NCBI GenBank assembly: GCA_002424815.1
Contig: DILB01000020.1
Coordinates: 1 to 61,265, forward strand
Direction: 5' to 3'
Origin: Caryophanales bacterium UBA5603
GTDB lineage: Bacteria > Bacillota_I > Bacilli_A > Izemoplasmatales > Hujiaoplasmataceae
DNA: 61,265 nucleotides
The translations under genes and the position numbers were made by a program. The notes under the pieces are model-generated. The model did not search any database. It was not told the origin of the DNA and saw only the letters and a program-made list of their open reading frames with translations. How positions within the stretch are numbered: the first letter of the stretch is position 1; each line of letters opens with the position of its first letter. Shown piece after piece: positions 34,314 through 44,008 of this stretch.

Positions 34314-36510
34314 GAATCATCATTTCCTTCATACGTTTTACTAAAAATGATGCAACATCGCGACCTTTAGTTCCTCGTCCAAATCCCGCATCGACGCCTT
34401 GTGCAGATGCAATATCCGGCGTAACTTGAGTGCCCCCAGCAATGATAATTAAACGATTTCTCACACCTTTTTCAATGGCGTAATCCACTACCTTTTTCAT
34501 GTTTCGATAATGAATTTCATCATGTGAAATAATCGTCGACATAAGAATTGCTTTGGCATTAATTTCAATCGCAGCGTCAACTAATTTTGCCGGTGGAACT
34601 GAAGTGCCTAAATACTCGGCCATGATACCATATTTTTCAATTCCTCCATGTTTAATATCAATGATTTCACGGAGGCCCACAGAATGTTCATCTTCTCCGA
34701 TTGTTCCTGCAACGATTTTAATCGGATGATCTTTAAAGAAATCGGATATTTCGGCGTCAGACAAAGTATCAGGGATTTTTGAAAGTTTCAAGTTTTTGAC
34801 ATCAATATCAAAATCGAACTGACCTTTTAGTTGAATGCGTGTTGCTTCCGCCGGATGTAAAATTTCGCGATGAATTATTTCTACGTTTTTAAGATTCATT
34901 TTGGCACCGATTTCAAGTGCAGCCGCTTCAGCGTGACGTACATCAGTAGGTAAAGTGATATCGACAACTAACGTCCCATCACCCAACCATTCAACTTCAG
35001 GTTTGATAATATCACCTGTACGATATTTTTGTGTTAATTCCATTCTGACATTTACATTATCTTCCATGTCAAGTTCATCGATATACTGAATCTTTGATCG
35101 ATCTTCAAATGAACATCCCCCAATTAAAACACTTGGCGATTGTCCTTCTTTGATATTATACTGAATGGTATTGTTATTTCCAAAATGAGCTGTAACTGGG
35201 GCAAAATAATCATGGTCTCGTTCATAGATGGTCCCATGACCAATTCCGCCATTGATTTTTCGAACAATCCCATCGCCATTGCGTTGGGGATAAATGCCCG
35301 AGTCGATAAAAAAGCCTTTTTCAACGGCTTGAAAATAACCTCCCTGTTCAAGCAATTCTTCAAAAAATAAAATAGCGCGTTCTTTTATTTCTCGAACTTT
35401 ATCGTACATATAACCATCTGTTCTGATGGTCACTAATTCGGATAATGAATCCATTCCAACCAATGCTTGTTTTGCTGTATCGCAGGCCTCAACATTATAC
35501 ATATGCCAAGGAACATTTCGACCTTCATCGGGTGTAATCGTCGATTGAATATCAGCGGAAGTCAATTTAGAAATCATCATGTTCATCACGTGAGTCACAG
35601 TCGCCTCACGGGTGGATGATTCCATATATTTCGTATTCATCTGTGCCCGCATTTTATATCGATCAAAAAAATCACGCAAAGCAACCGCATAAGGAAGATT
35701 AATTTTTAAATCTGGCGCTGGAGCAGCGGTGGGAGGTACGGTTGATAATGCTATGTGATCCGCTTGAATACCAGCATATTCTGAAAAAGCACAATTGATG
35801 GCATGTTGAACCAATAGTTCTGGCATCACTTTCCATGCTTCTTTAGCTGTAGCATTTGCATTATGCGCCCCATCAATTTGCAATATTTTTGCATGATTCA
35901 TGATTTTTTTAGATTCAGCTGCATCAATAAAAGATCGAACCATATTAATGTTTCGATATAAGACATTGTATTGTGGATCCTGATGGGCCCCATTGACCCC
36001 TTCTTCAGCGAACAATACCGCAATTTCCGGTCCTGCAACTCCGGACACATAAGAATGGTAATTAATGGGACGTCCCACTTCATCTTCAATCATATCTAAT
36101 GCTTTACGCTGTGCCCTTATCTGTTTACGCGAAATGGGAACGCCGCCGATTCCTTGAGGTGTGCCTTCAATCAAACTGTCAAAATGTGATTGACCTGCCG
36201 TTCGGATGACCATTATATGATCTGCGCCATGCCAAGCAGCCATGCGCATTCTACGAATATCATCTTCAAATCGTCCTGAAGCAATTTCAGTGGTAATGAC
36301 TTGCTTCGGTTGCGGATCAATCCCATTAAAATATTTAGCTGCGGGTAATGGAACACTATTCGCTAATGGTTGAGATAAATCTTGATATACATAACCATTC
36401 ATTTCAATATTTGGCATTGGAACGCGCCAAGTCCAGCCTTGACGACGCGGTACATAGTGTTCTAAATCATTAAGAATATTGTTAATGTCAATCATTTCAT
36501 TGGGCTTCAT
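34303..36510 (-). CDS. oraE: D-ornithine 4,5-aminomutase large subunit (AdoCbl and PLP)
   Basis: Moves the terminal amino group of D-ornithine to C4, giving (2R,4S)-2,4-diaminopentanoate by a radical mechanism. The C-terminal Rossmann domain has the cobalamin motif DEHSVG (Asp609, His611, Gly614), then ILMSTIIS and IIIAGGTQVT. Eleven residues after the axial His is Lys622 in IDIKHGG, the expected PLP-Schiff-base Lys; the Clostridium sticklandii enzyme has the same 11-residue spacing. The N-terminal part holds the PLP-binding TIM barrel. The open frame is 737 residues. I chose the start at 36510, behind GGGGTGA; numbering here is from the longer frame. Confidence 0.96.
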   Translation of the reverse strand: MKPNEMIDINNILNDLEHYVPRRQGWTWRVPMPNIEMNGYVYQDLSQPLANSVPLPAAKYFNGIDPQPKQVITTEIASGRFEDDIRRMRMAAWHGADHIMVIRTAGQSHFDSLIEGTPQGIGGVPISRKQIRAQRKALDMIEDEVGRPINYHSYVSGVAGPEIAVLFAEEGVNGAHQDPQYNVLYRNINMVRSFIDAAESKKIMNHAKILQIDGAHNANATAKEAWKVMPELLVQHAINCAFSEYAGIQADHIALSTVPPTAAPAPDLKINLPYAVALRDFFDRYKMRAQMNTKYMESSTREATVTHVMNMMISKLTSADIQSTITPDEGRNVPWHMYNVEACDTAKQALVGMDSLSELVTIRTDGYMYDKVREIKERAILFFEELLEQGGYFQAVEKGFFIDSGIYPQRNGDGIVRKINGGIGHGTIYERDHDYFAPVTAHFGNNNTIQYNIKEGQSPSVLIGGCSFEDRSKIQYIDELDMEDNVNVRMELTQKYRTGDIIKPEVEWLGDGTLVVDITLPTDVRHAEAAALEIGAKMNLKNVEIIHREILHPAEATRIQLKGQFDFDIDVKNLKLSKIPDTLSDAEISDFFKDHPIKIVAGTIGEDEHSVGLREIIDIKHGGIEKYGIMAEYLGTSVPPAKLVDAAIEINAKAILMSTIISHDEIHYRNMKKVVDYAIEKGVRNRLIIIAGGTQVTPDIASAQGVDAGFGRGTKGRDVASFLVKRMKEMMIHEN

Positions 36511-36883
36511 GAACATTCACCCCAAATGCTTTCATAACTTTATCCCAACCCTCGCCTCTCATTAGGGCTAGTCCAGCTTCGCGGATGGGTAATACTTCAA
36601 GCGTTGCATATTGATATACGACATGACCAGCTCCCTTACCCATGAGATGATGTTCAATCGTTTTATCGACGATAATTTTTGCCTCAACAGATGAAAATCC
36701 CATTCTCAAAAGAACCGATCGTTCAATCGAAGGTGATGTATGTGTTTTAGCTAATTCTACTAAGGGTTGGACTGCTTGATCTGCCAATCGCCAAAACAAG
36801 GCTTTAAGTTCATCGTCGGTTAGATTTTCAAGATGTTTTCTTCTTGTTTCAAAATCATCAATTCGTACTTGATTTTTATCCAT
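36497..36883 (-). CDS. oraS: D-ornithine 4,5-aminomutase small subunit
   Basis: Small partner of OraE in the alpha2beta2 aminomutase. The N-terminus DDFETRRKHLENLTDDELKA and the segment HTSPSIERSVLLRMGFSS match OraS. The length is 128 residues, close to the clostridial protein of about 120. It overlaps the start of oraE by 14 nt and follows ortB by 1 nt, so translation is coupled through the whole stretch. Confidence 0.95.
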   Translation of the reverse strand: MDKNQVRIDDFETRRKHLENLTDDELKALFWRLADQAVQPLVELAKTHTSPSIERSVLLRMGFSSVEAKIIVDKTIEHHLMGKGAGHVVYQYATLEVLPIREAGLALMRGEGWDKVMKAFGVNVHEAQ

Positions 36884-36884
36884 G

Positions 36885-38303
36885 TCATTCCTCCCAAGAA
36901 ATTTTTAAAGTTTTTAATACATTCTTTACGAAATCAAGCGATGATTTCGTCTCCTCAGATAAAAAAACTAAATCATTTACGGTCAATGTTTTTTCTGATT
37001 TGCACAAATTTTTAATGGTTGAAATGCGAATTTTATCCAAATCAATATCAACCGCCTTGATTAAAGAGATATCGCTTGGAAGGATGATATTCTTCCCTGG
37101 GACCTCGTCGGCAGGGTTACCAAAAAAGATATCTATGCCATTGCTTCTGGCAAATGCTAATTGTGCTTGGTGATGTTTTCCTGCGCCTGTGTATTCAGTT
37201 TCTTGAACAACAATGATTTGTTCAGAAGGCATTTCTTGCGCGATGGAAAACGCTGCGGCAAGCGATATATTGCCAGCAGGGCCTCGTTCTATGCCTTCTA
37301 ATGCAACAAGGGCCTCAGTCATAAAAAAGACCTCTCCTTGTCGCATTGTTACATAACGATCAATGTATCGAAGCGGCCTGGCCGCTGAGCGAGGAACATC
37401 GCTTCGATCGGGATATGTCATATAAGGAATCCCAAATCCTGTATGCCCCGTTGTAAACGATTTGCGATTGAAATCGTGATCACTGGCCATGTGTAATCCC
37501 GTCAGATTAACACTGGCTCCAATGATTTCAATCGGTTGTTTTGTAATTTTGCGAATGCCACGCGCCGTTCCCGTTAAATTTCCACCACCTGCGTTGGTAA
37601 CAATCACTTTATTAGGATATTTACCGGTCTGTTTTAATGTATCTTCGATGATTTCTGAACCTAAGGTTTCAATACCTGATACACCATAAGGGGAATAAAG
37701 CGAAGCGTTAAAATATCCGGTCTCTTCCAATAACTTTAAGAATACATAAAAAAGTTCGGGTCCAACTGATAATTGCACCACTTCTGCGCCATAAGCTTCG
37801 CAAGCTCTTGCTTTTTCAATGATTTCAGGTTGCCCTATTCCTGATGAATCATAACATTCTTGAACAACAATGCATTTCAGCCCATATTTTGCGGCTTGAG
37901 ATGCAACAGCAGCACCATAGTTACCACTGGTAGCCGCAATAACACCTTTATAGCCTAATTTTTTAGCTTGAAAACAGGCCATCGATGCTCGTCTAGCTTT
38001 AAATGATCCAGAATCGTTTAATGCTTCATCTTTGATAAAAATGCGAGCACCATAGCCAATAGGCGCTATTTTTCTTGCCAAAGCGGTCAAATTTTTTAAT
38101 TCTTTCAGTGGAGTTTTACCTACGCCATGATCCATTTGAATGGATTTAACCAACTCAAAAGGATAACTATTTTCAAGCATCATTCGCTCATAATCAAACG
38201 CGATATTGTCAATTTCGTAAACCTCATAATCAATACCGATTGAATTTTTCATAATGGTATTACGTCTAGATAAAACGCTTTGATAATCCATCGAATTATT
38301 CAT
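36885..38303 (-). CDS. ortB: 2-amino-4-oxopentanoate thiolase, PLP subunit OrtB
   Basis: Cleaves 2-amino-4-oxopentanoate with CoA to acetyl-CoA and alanine (D-alanine in Clostridium sticklandii). It has the fold-II PLP architecture of threonine synthase: the PLP Lys is in NDSGSFKARRA (near residue 105), AATSGNYGAAVAS follows, and NAGGGNLTGTARG is the phosphate-binding loop. I took ATG 38303 as start, behind GGGTGA. A GTG three codons earlier is also open. It overlaps the end of ortA by 8 nt. The length is about 472 residues. Confidence 0.94.
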   Translation of the reverse strand: MNNSMDYQSVLSRRNTIMKNSIGIDYEVYEIDNIAFDYERMMLENSYPFELVKSIQMDHGVGKTPLKELKNLTALARKIAPIGYGARIFIKDEALNDSGSFKARRASMACFQAKKLGYKGVIAATSGNYGAAVASQAAKYGLKCIVVQECYDSSGIGQPEIIEKARACEAYGAEVVQLSVGPELFYVFLKLLEETGYFNASLYSPYGVSGIETLGSEIIEDTLKQTGKYPNKVIVTNAGGGNLTGTARGIRKITKQPIEIIGASVNLTGLHMASDHDFNRKSFTTGHTGFGIPYMTYPDRSDVPRSAARPLRYIDRYVTMRQGEVFFMTEALVALEGIERGPAGNISLAAAFSIAQEMPSEQIIVVQETEYTGAGKHHQAQLAFARSNGIDIFFGNPADEVPGKNIILPSDISLIKAVDIDLDKIRISTIKNLCKSEKTLTVNDLVFLSEETKSSLDFVKNVLKTLKISWEE

Positions 38304-38598
38304 TGGAATCACCCGCTAAGAGCGATTTAACCATTTTATCAATCGTCAAAATTTCGCCAACAAATTCGCCGTAATGATGTTTATAATAAGGATTGACTGT
38401 CAACAATGTTCCTGTTTCATGACGACCGGTGAGGGTTTCGATTTTAGCGGTTTGCCCCAAGTCACAATCTGCAAGAAGAAAACCTTTCGTCCACATTTCT
38501 AAAGGAACTTTTTTAGTTTCTTCAGGCAACTGAGTCGCCCTTTCAGTAGAGGTCAAAACAATTTTATGAATTTGAACCCAAGATCCTTTCAAAATCAT
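38296..38598 (-). CDS. ortA: 2-amino-4-oxopentanoate thiolase subunit OrtA
   Basis: Small subunit of the thiolase that ends ornithine oxidation. The 100-residue protein begins LKGSWVQIHKIVLTSTERA and contains LPEETKKVPLEMWTKGFLL and YYKHHYGEFVGEIL, all typical of OrtA. It has no recognisable cofactor motif of its own. It lies between ord and ortB as in the clostridial ornithine cluster. Confidence 0.95.
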   Translation of the reverse strand: MILKGSWVQIHKIVLTSTERATQLPEETKKVPLEMWTKGFLLADCDLGQTAKIETLTGRHETGTLLTVNPYYKHHYGEFVGEILTIDKMVKSLLAGDSNE

Positions 38599-38602
38599 AT
38601 CC

Positions 38603-39655
38603 TCACTCCTCTTCTATCATTTGACGAACATCGCCAAGTATTGCTCTTGGAACAGGCAAATCAATCATCGTTTTTAATCCTGGTTTAGCGTTGATAACAT
38701 GCGGAATCATATTGACACAGATGGCAATGGTTCCCACCCCACCATTGACTTCAGGTTTGATTGACATATGAATAGGAGGATTGCCTTCAATATCAATATA
38801 ATCGCCCGTCAGAACACCGGCGAGTTCTGGTTCGATTTGTTGCGGATGGTGTAAATTTAAAACTGGCTGGTTATCTACCCACGCTGTAGCATTCATATCA
38901 ACCCCAGCAACATCACCTTTTGCTGCAAAGCCATATGCTGATTGCCGGTCAATATCGGTGATGATAGGCATCATCGTTTGTTTAAAATCTGTTACATTCC
39001 ATCCGAGGGCATCGCTAATCATTCCAACGGATTCTTTAAATCCAACATGTCCTGCAAGTGTTCCGAGTTCCATTTTATGTTTGAATTCAGAAACATTCAT
39101 GCCTACGCCTTGTTCTTCCATAACCGTTTTCCCAAAGGGTGATAGTGAATTGATTCTCGATACTTCGATTTTATCGACCGATTCCATCACACCCGTTAAA
39201 GCCACCACTAAAAGATCCATCATCATTCCCGGATTGACGCCTGTACCTAAGACAGTCACGCCATATTCTTTAGCAAGGACATCCATTTTTAAAGCAAGAT
39301 CAGGTTCATTTGCTTTCGGATAGGCCATTTCTTCAGCCGTAGAAATGACATTGACCCCTTGGCGAATTAACCACTCGATTTTAGGATAAGCTTTTTTTGT
39401 AAATGAATCTGTAGCGAGGATGACAATCTCACACTCACCTTTTTTAACGACATTTTCAATATTTGGTTGAATAATAATATCTTTTTTAGGTTTGGATATT
39501 TTCAGCAACTCATACATGCTTTTACCAACAATTTCAGGATTTCGATCACAAATTCCGACAATTTGGAAACCAATTTTATTATGAATCATCTTAGCCATTC
39601 CCGAGCCCATTGCCCCAAATCCCCAAATAACAACTTTCACAGTTTCATGACGCAT
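38603..39655 (-). CDS. ord: 2,4-diaminopentanoate dehydrogenase
   Basis: Oxidatively deaminates 2,4-diaminopentanoate to 2-amino-4-oxopentanoate, releasing ammonia and NAD(P)H. The Rossmann motif VVIWGFGAMGSGMAKMI is at residues 8-24. The segment GVNVISTAEEMAYPKA and the central LGTGVNPGMMMDLLV match the DAPDH family (dihydrodipicolinate-reductase-like). The 350 residues are usual. It follows arcC by 11 nt and thus forms the seam between the arginine deiminase half and the ornithine half of the operon. Confidence 0.94.
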   Translation of the reverse strand: MRHETVKVVIWGFGAMGSGMAKMIHNKIGFQIVGICDRNPEIVGKSMYELLKISKPKKDIIIQPNIENVVKKGECEIVILATDSFTKKAYPKIEWLIRQGVNVISTAEEMAYPKANEPDLALKMDVLAKEYGVTVLGTGVNPGMMMDLLVVALTGVMESVDKIEVSRINSLSPFGKTVMEEQGVGMNVSEFKHKMELGTLAGHVGFKESVGMISDALGWNVTDFKQTMMPIITDIDRQSAYGFAAKGDVAGVDMNATAWVDNQPVLNLHHPQQIEPELAGVLTGDYIDIEGNPPIHMSIKPEVNGGVGTIAICVNMIPHVINAKPGLKTMIDLPVPRAILGDVRQMIEEE

Positions 39656-39666
39656 AATAGAACCTC

Positions 39667-40599
39667 CTATAGGGTAATTTTAGTTCCAGTTTTACCTTCT
39701 AATGCTAGTGCTGCTTTTTCAAGTGAAGCGATAATAGCAACTCTTTTGGGTTTTGACTCGGCAAAAAGAATGGCAGCTTCAACTTTTGGTAGCATACTAC
39801 CTTTAGCGAAATGACCTTCAGAAACATATTTTTTTGCGGTTTCAACATTCATTTCATCAATTTCCAAATGATTGTGTTTATTAAAATTAATCGCAACACG
39901 ATCAACTGCTGTCAAAATGAAGAGAAAATCCGCATCGATTAATTGAGCGAGTTTTTCGCTTGCAAAATCTTTGTCAATAACAGCGGCAACACCTTTATAA
40001 CCTAATCCCTCTTTTTTTACGGGGATGCCTCCACCACCAACCGTGATAACCACGTGTCCGGCTTCAACAAGACAACGAATGACTTTGATGCCAACAACAT
40101 TGATGGGTTTTGGACTAGCAACAACACGACGGTACCCACGACCCGAATCTTCTTTCATCATGTAACCTTTCGTCGCTTCTAACACTTTAGCTTCTGCTTC
40201 GGAGCAAAATGAACCGATAGGTTTTGATGGATGTAGAAAAGCAGGATCGTTTGGATCAACTTCAACCTCAGTGATTAAGGTTGATACTTCTTTATCAATG
40301 CCTAAACGATTTAGTTCTGCTCTTAATGCGTTTTGCAAATGAAAACCAATATAACCTTGACTCATTGCTCCACATTCCGGAAAAGGCATGGCGTGCTTGA
40401 TGACTTTATCATGTTCTGCCGTTTCAAAAACCATATTAATCATGCCTACTTGAGGTCCATTGCCATGCGCAATCAATACTTCATGCCCAGCTTTGATTAA
40501 TTCTGCAATCGGTTTGACCGTGTTTTGTACTAAAATCAATTGTTCTTCAGGGGAATTACCCAGTGCATTGCCTCCTAGGGCCACAACGATTCGGCTCAT
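39667..40599 (-). CDS. arcC: Carbamate kinase
   Basis: Makes ATP from carbamoyl phosphate and ADP, the energy-yielding step of the arginine deiminase pathway. It is an amino-acid-kinase-fold protein: IVVALGGNALGNSPE at the N-terminus, VLIAHGNGPQVGMI, VVITVGGGGIPV and FAKGSMLPKVEAAI are diagnostic. The 310 residues are usual. It overlaps the arcB stop by 4 nt (ATGA type). Confidence 0.97.
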   Translation of the reverse strand: MSRIVVALGGNALGNSPEEQLILVQNTVKPIAELIKAGHEVLIAHGNGPQVGMINMVFETAEHDKVIKHAMPFPECGAMSQGYIGFHLQNALRAELNRLGIDKEVSTLITEVEVDPNDPAFLHPSKPIGSFCSEAEAKVLEATKGYMMKEDSGRGYRRVVASPKPINVVGIKVIRCLVEAGHVVITVGGGGIPVKKEGLGYKGVAAVIDKDFASEKLAQLIDADFLFILTAVDRVAINFNKHNHLEIDEMNVETAKKYVSEGHFAKGSMLPKVEAAILFAESKPKRVAIIASLEKAALALEGKTGTKITL

Positions 40600-41597
40600 T
40601 CTTTTATCCCCAAGGTCGCAACCATGACCGCTTTAATCGTATGTAGACGATTTTCTGCTTCATCAAAAACAACGGATTGTGAAGATTCAAAAACAGCTTC
40701 ATTGACTTCTAAACCATTTAAACCAAATTTCTGATATATTTCAGCACCCATCGTCGTTTCAGTGTTATGAAAAGCAGGCAAACAATGCATAAAAATTGCA
40801 TTTTTATCGGCTAATTTCATGACGCCTTCATTGATTTGATAAGGCAGTAATATTTTGATTCTTTCTTCCCAAACTGAATCGGGTTCTCCCATGGATACCC
40901 AAACATCGGTGTAAAGTACATCGACATCTTTCGCGCCCTTTTCAACATCTTCTGTTAATGTGATTTTTGCGCCTGTCGTTTGTGCTATTTCTAAACATTT
41001 TTTGTAAAGCTCTTCTTCTGGCCATAATGATTTAGGCGCAACAGCACGGAAATCAAGTCCCATCTTCGCCGATCCAATCATCAATGAGTTGCCCATATTA
41101 TTTCTTGCATCACCAAAATAAGCAAACTTAATGCCTTTTAATGTCCCTTTATATTCCAAAACCGTCATGAAATCAGCTAAAATTTGCGTGGGATGATAAC
41201 GATCAGTTAAGCCATTCCAAACAGGAACGCCAGAATATTGAGCGAGAATTTCAACAGTTTCTTGTTTGAATCCGCGATATTCGATGCCATCATACATACG
41301 CCCTAGAACTCGGGCTGTATCTTTGATGCTTTCCTTTTTTCCCATTTGAGAACCAGTCGGTCCTAAATAGGTAACTTGCATGCCTTGATCATAAGCCGCT
41401 GTTTCAAAAGCGCATCGCGTCCGTGTCGAATCCTTTTCAAACAATAAAACGATATTTTTGCCTTTGTGATGCATTGTTTCTCTACCCGCAAGTTTATCCG
41501 CTTTCAACCGTATCGAAAGATCGAGAAGGTATTGGATTTCTTCTGGGGTGTAATCAAGCAATGTCAATAGATGTCGGTTTTTCAAATCAATTTTCAT
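40596..41597 (-). CDS. arcB: Ornithine carbamoyltransferase (catabolic)
   Basis: Phosphorolyses citrulline to ornithine and carbamoyl phosphate. The carbamoyl-phosphate loop is EKDSTRTRCAFETAA. The ornithine-binding HCLPAFHNTETTMG and the AYFGDARNNMGNS segment follow. The operon context between arcA and arcC makes the catabolic direction likely. The 333 residues are usual. It lies 17 nt after arcA. Confidence 0.96.
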   Translation of the reverse strand: MKIDLKNRHLLTLLDYTPEEIQYLLDLSIRLKADKLAGRETMHHKGKNIVLLFEKDSTRTRCAFETAAYDQGMQVTYLGPTGSQMGKKESIKDTARVLGRMYDGIEYRGFKQETVEILAQYSGVPVWNGLTDRYHPTQILADFMTVLEYKGTLKGIKFAYFGDARNNMGNSLMIGSAKMGLDFRAVAPKSLWPEEELYKKCLEIAQTTGAKITLTEDVEKGAKDVDVLYTDVWVSMGEPDSVWEERIKILLPYQINEGVMKLADKNAIFMHCLPAFHNTETTMGAEIYQKFGLNGLEVNEAVFESSQSVVFDEAENRLHTIKAVMVATLGIKE

Positions 41598-41614
41598 AGT
41601 TTCCTCCTGTATTT

Positions 41615-42835
41615 TTAAAGTGTTTCTCTTTCAAATGGCATGCTCATGCAACGCGGACCGCCTCGGCCTCTTGATAATTCGCTCGATGGAATCTCATGGA
41701 CTGTGATTCCATGTTTGCGTAAAATCGAATTGGTAATGTGATTTCGTTCATAACTAATGACTTCCCCGGGCGCGATAGCCATCATGTTCGCTCCATCATT
41801 CCATTGTTCTCGATCGGATGCTACAACATCACCACCGCCACAAGGAATCAAAGTGATTTTACAATTTAAATAAGTTTCTAGAATTTTTTGTAGGGATTGA
41901 ACGACAGGTTTCACCACAAGTTTTAAGTCGCGTTTCGGATCTTTCGTCAATTCGTAAACTCTTATGGTATGATTTAATTCATTATGAATCGCAAATTTAT
42001 CGTAATCCACTTGGGTTAAGACGGTATCTAGATGCATAAATGCTCTACCTTTCGGAATATCAAAGGCTAAAACTTTTTCAAAAGATGTTGCATATTTATA
42101 AAATAAATTTTTAGCTAATTTTTCAATAGCGGCAGGATGTGTTCTTTGGCTAACGCCTACTGCAATAATTTTGTCACTTAATACTAAGATATCTCCACCT
42201 TCAATCGATGATATTTCATCACGATCGTAAAGTTGTTGTTCGACTTTCCGATAAAGTGGATGATATTTGAAGATATAATCACCATAAATTGTTTCCCGAC
42301 TTCGAGTCAAGGTAAACATTTTGCTAATGGCTATCCCGCTACCGATGATACTAAATGGGTCACGAGTAAAATATAGATTTGGCATGGGGTCCGTCACAAA
42401 CGGATAATCACGAATATGATCTGATAATGTTCTGACCGTAAAATTAGGAACTTCTGATTTTAAAATTCCTGCCATCGTTTTTTCTACCATCGATTGACTC
42501 GACGGAAAATGCCACAAGTAATCGAAAATGACTTCAGCAAGTGTTTCGCTTGTGACGTGAGCCTCTTTGATAAATTGATGAATAAATTGTTTCTTGATAT
42601 TCAAATCATGGTCAAGTGTTTCAGCGACTAAATCTGCCAAATAAAGAACTTTGACCCCTGCTTTGCGAAAAACATTCGCAAATTCGTCATGTTCTTTAGC
42701 CGCTTTATCTAGCCATGGGATATCATCGAACAACAGTGATTCTAACCATTTTGGCGTCAAATTTTCAATTTCTCCGCCGGGACGATGCAACATAACTGTT
42801 TTCAATTTTCCTATTTCTGATGTGATGTTTAACAT
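41615..42835 (-). CDS. arcA: Arginine deiminase
   Basis: Hydrolyses L-arginine to citrulline and ammonia. The conserved segments are EIGKLKTVMLHRPGGEIENL at the N-terminus, LYFTRDPFSIIGSGI, SSIEGGDILVLSD and the catalytic-Cys C-terminus SRGRGGPRCMSMPFERE. The 406 residues are usual. Its start codon overlaps the alr stop (TAATG). It begins the arginine-to-ornithine part of the operon. Confidence 0.97.
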   Translation of the reverse strand: MLNITSEIGKLKTVMLHRPGGEIENLTPKWLESLLFDDIPWLDKAAKEHDEFANVFRKAGVKVLYLADLVAETLDHDLNIKKQFIHQFIKEAHVTSETLAEVIFDYLWHFPSSQSMVEKTMAGILKSEVPNFTVRTLSDHIRDYPFVTDPMPNLYFTRDPFSIIGSGIAISKMFTLTRSRETIYGDYIFKYHPLYRKVEQQLYDRDEISSIEGGDILVLSDKIIAVGVSQRTHPAAIEKLAKNLFYKYATSFEKVLAFDIPKGRAFMHLDTVLTQVDYDKFAIHNELNHTIRVYELTKDPKRDLKLVVKPVVQSLQKILETYLNCKITLIPCGGGDVVASDREQWNDGANMMAIAPGEVISYERNHITNSILRKHGITVHEIPSSELSRGRGGPRCMSMPFERETL

Positions 42836-43983
42836 TAATAAATCCTCCCGATTTTCGTCATTAATCGACGATTGACGATTTTGACGATTTTCTGGTTTCG
42901 GTAATATATTCTTGGTAAGCGATCACTAAATTGACATGTCGCTTGGTAATTATTTGTGTTGATTTTATTAGCATATTCATCAAGCGTAACGTGCTCACCG
43001 ATTAGCTCTACTCGTGTTCCTTCTTTGAATGCTAGTGGCAGACGAACAAGACAATAATCCATACAAATACGGCCCACAATATCGCAATAATATCCTTCGA
43101 TATAAACACGACCATTGAGTAATCTACGGTCATATCCATCCGCGTATCCGATGGGGATGGTTCCGATTATCTCATTTTTTTGTGTTTCATAGATACCGTT
43201 ATAACTCAGTCTAACCCCCGGCGGAACACTTTTAATTTGAACGAGTCGTGAATATAAACTCAATGAAGGTTTCAACACAAATGGTAAATCAATATGACTT
43301 GCTGGTCGAATGCCGTTTATAAATAATCCGATGCGAACCATGTTGACATGTTTAGGTATGGGTTTTAGTGATCCTGCACTATTAGCAATATGTACATGGA
43401 GTCCTTTTAAATCTAATTTTTCTAATAGAGATTCAAATCGACTAATCTGCAATTGATAATAGGTGTCATCCATCTCTTCAGAGGTCGCAAGGTGAGATAA
43501 CACCCCTTTTATTTTAAATTGCTTACATTTTTTGATTTTTTCAAACAATTCAATAAAAGTAACTTCATCTGTTATTCCTACCCGACCCATCCCTGTGTCA
43601 TATTTTAAATGAACATCAATACTTGGACCAATATAAGAATCCAGAGCACGATTGAGCCACTCTTCACTATGAATGCAAAGGGTTAAATGATGTTTCTGGA
43701 CCACTATTAAATCCCCGATACGAATACCACCAAAAACCAAAATAGGACAATTTATTTTTGCCCTTCGTAATTCTAATGCTTCATCGAGTGTCGCAACGCC
43801 GAAATGCCGAATGCCGGCCTCAATCAATGTTTTTGCAACCATGATAGCTCCGTGTCCATAAGCGTCTGCTTTAATGACTGCCATCATCGTTGTATTCAAA
43901 GCGAAATTATGAATCAAATTTGTGACATTGTGATAAACATGATCTAGGTTTATTTCAAGGTAAGTATCGCGAAAATATTCCAC
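42835..43983 (-). CDS. alr: Alanine racemase
   Basis: PLP-dependent interconversion of D- and L-alanine. The family start YLEINLDHVYHNV, the PLP-Lys segment MMAVIKADAYGHGA, HLKYDTGMGRVGI, MVRIGLFINGI and the C-terminal-domain motif IVGRICMDYCLVRLP are all present. I favour a GTG start at 43983, preceded by AAGGCAGGTG and downstream of the predicted transcription start. ATGs at 44001 and 44010, and a TTG at 44022, are also in frame, but 44010 and 44022 overlap the -10 box. As the first gene of the arc/ora operon it probably handles the D-alanine released by OrtAB. Confidence 0.92.
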   Translation of the reverse strand: MEYFRDTYLEINLDHVYHNVTNLIHNFALNTTMMAVIKADAYGHGAIMVAKTLIEAGIRHFGVATLDEALELRRAKINCPILVFGGIRIGDLIVVQKHHLTLCIHSEEWLNRALDSYIGPSIDVHLKYDTGMGRVGITDEVTFIELFEKIKKCKQFKIKGVLSHLATSEEMDDTYYQLQISRFESLLEKLDLKGLHVHIANSAGSLKPIPKHVNMVRIGLFINGIRPASHIDLPFVLKPSLSLYSRLVQIKSVPPGVRLSYNGIYETQKNEIIGTIPIGYADGYDRRLLNGRVYIEGYYCDIVGRICMDYCLVRLPLAFKEGTRVELIGEHVTLDEYANKINTNNYQATCQFSDRLPRIYYRNQKIVKIVNRRLMTKIGRIY

Positions 43984-44008
43984 AGGAACACCTGCCTTCA
44001 TTGTTTCC

